In this document: positions 7,271 through 7,291 of the stretch, piece after piece
Position numbering within the stretch: position 1 is the stretch's first letter
Layout: every line of letters begins with the position of its first letter
Origin: Flavobacteriales bacterium
GTDB taxonomy: Bacteria; Bacteroidota; Bacteroidia; Flavobacteriales_D; Crocinitomicaceae
Assembly (NCBI GenBank): GCA_009926905.1
Contig: RFNX01000173.1
Location: forward strand, 1-7,291
Length of the DNA stretch: 7,291 nucleotides
Direction of reading: 5' to 3'
The notes under the pieces: model-generated
Databases searched by the model: none
Told to the model about the DNA's origin: nothing
The model's input: the letters and a program-made list of their open reading frames with translations, nothing else
Program-made: the position numbers and the translations under genes

Positions 7271-7291
7271 GAAGAATCGTGGTATCTACTG

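Noticed and set aside
1..7291. CRISPR arrays, insertion sequences, tRNA/rRNA genes, phage or defence modules
   Set aside because: No spaced repeats, transposase or integrase frames, or RNA-gene-like structures are visible. Coding sequence fills the window up to the short leader at the right edge.

Overview
The window holds one gene cluster, all on the minus strand, reading from right to left. It is the alternative complex III (ACIII, quinol:cytochrome c/high-potential acceptor oxidoreductase) operon in the order actA-actB-actC-actD-actE. The first four genes are complete and actE runs off the left edge. The DNA is AT-rich, all four visible stop codons are TAA, no gene has a clear Shine-Dalgarno sequence, and a TAnnTTTG-type promoter element lies upstream of actA. 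Together with the gene content this points to the Bacteroidota, most likely a Flavobacteriia-like lineage. I cannot name a genus.

Layout from the operon start (right) to its end (left): 7205-7291 is non-coding and holds a probable promoter (7263-7270) and a 10-bp tandem repeat (7239-7258). actA (7204-5861) is a membrane-anchored multihaem cytochrome c with six CXXCH sites. actB (5830-2618) is a large Tat-exported fusion of a molybdopterin-oxidoreductase-like domain and an iron-sulfur domain. actC (2598-1210) is an NrfD/PsrC-like membrane protein of about ten helices. actD (1199-663) is a two-helix DUF3341 protein. actE (643 to beyond 1) is a lipoprotein mono-haem cytochrome c. The spacers are 30, 19, 10 and 19 nt, so a single transcript is likely. 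actF and the oxidase genes that often follow in Bacteroidota would lie to the left, outside the window.

How the genes work together (family knowledge applied here): menaquinol is oxidised at the periplasmic side of ActC near the ActB iron-sulfur domain. Electrons pass along the four ActB clusters to the ActA haems and on to the ActE haem or a terminal oxidase. ActD (and ActF) packs against the membrane core. The complex replaces cytochrome bc1.

This is a known system and I see no undescribed one. The points most worth a second look are the sixth, N-terminal haem domain and second membrane helix in ActA, the Cys-to-Thr position that explains a [3Fe-4S] cluster in ActB, the extended Tat-plus-lipobox leader of ActB, and the promoter-proximal tandem repeat.
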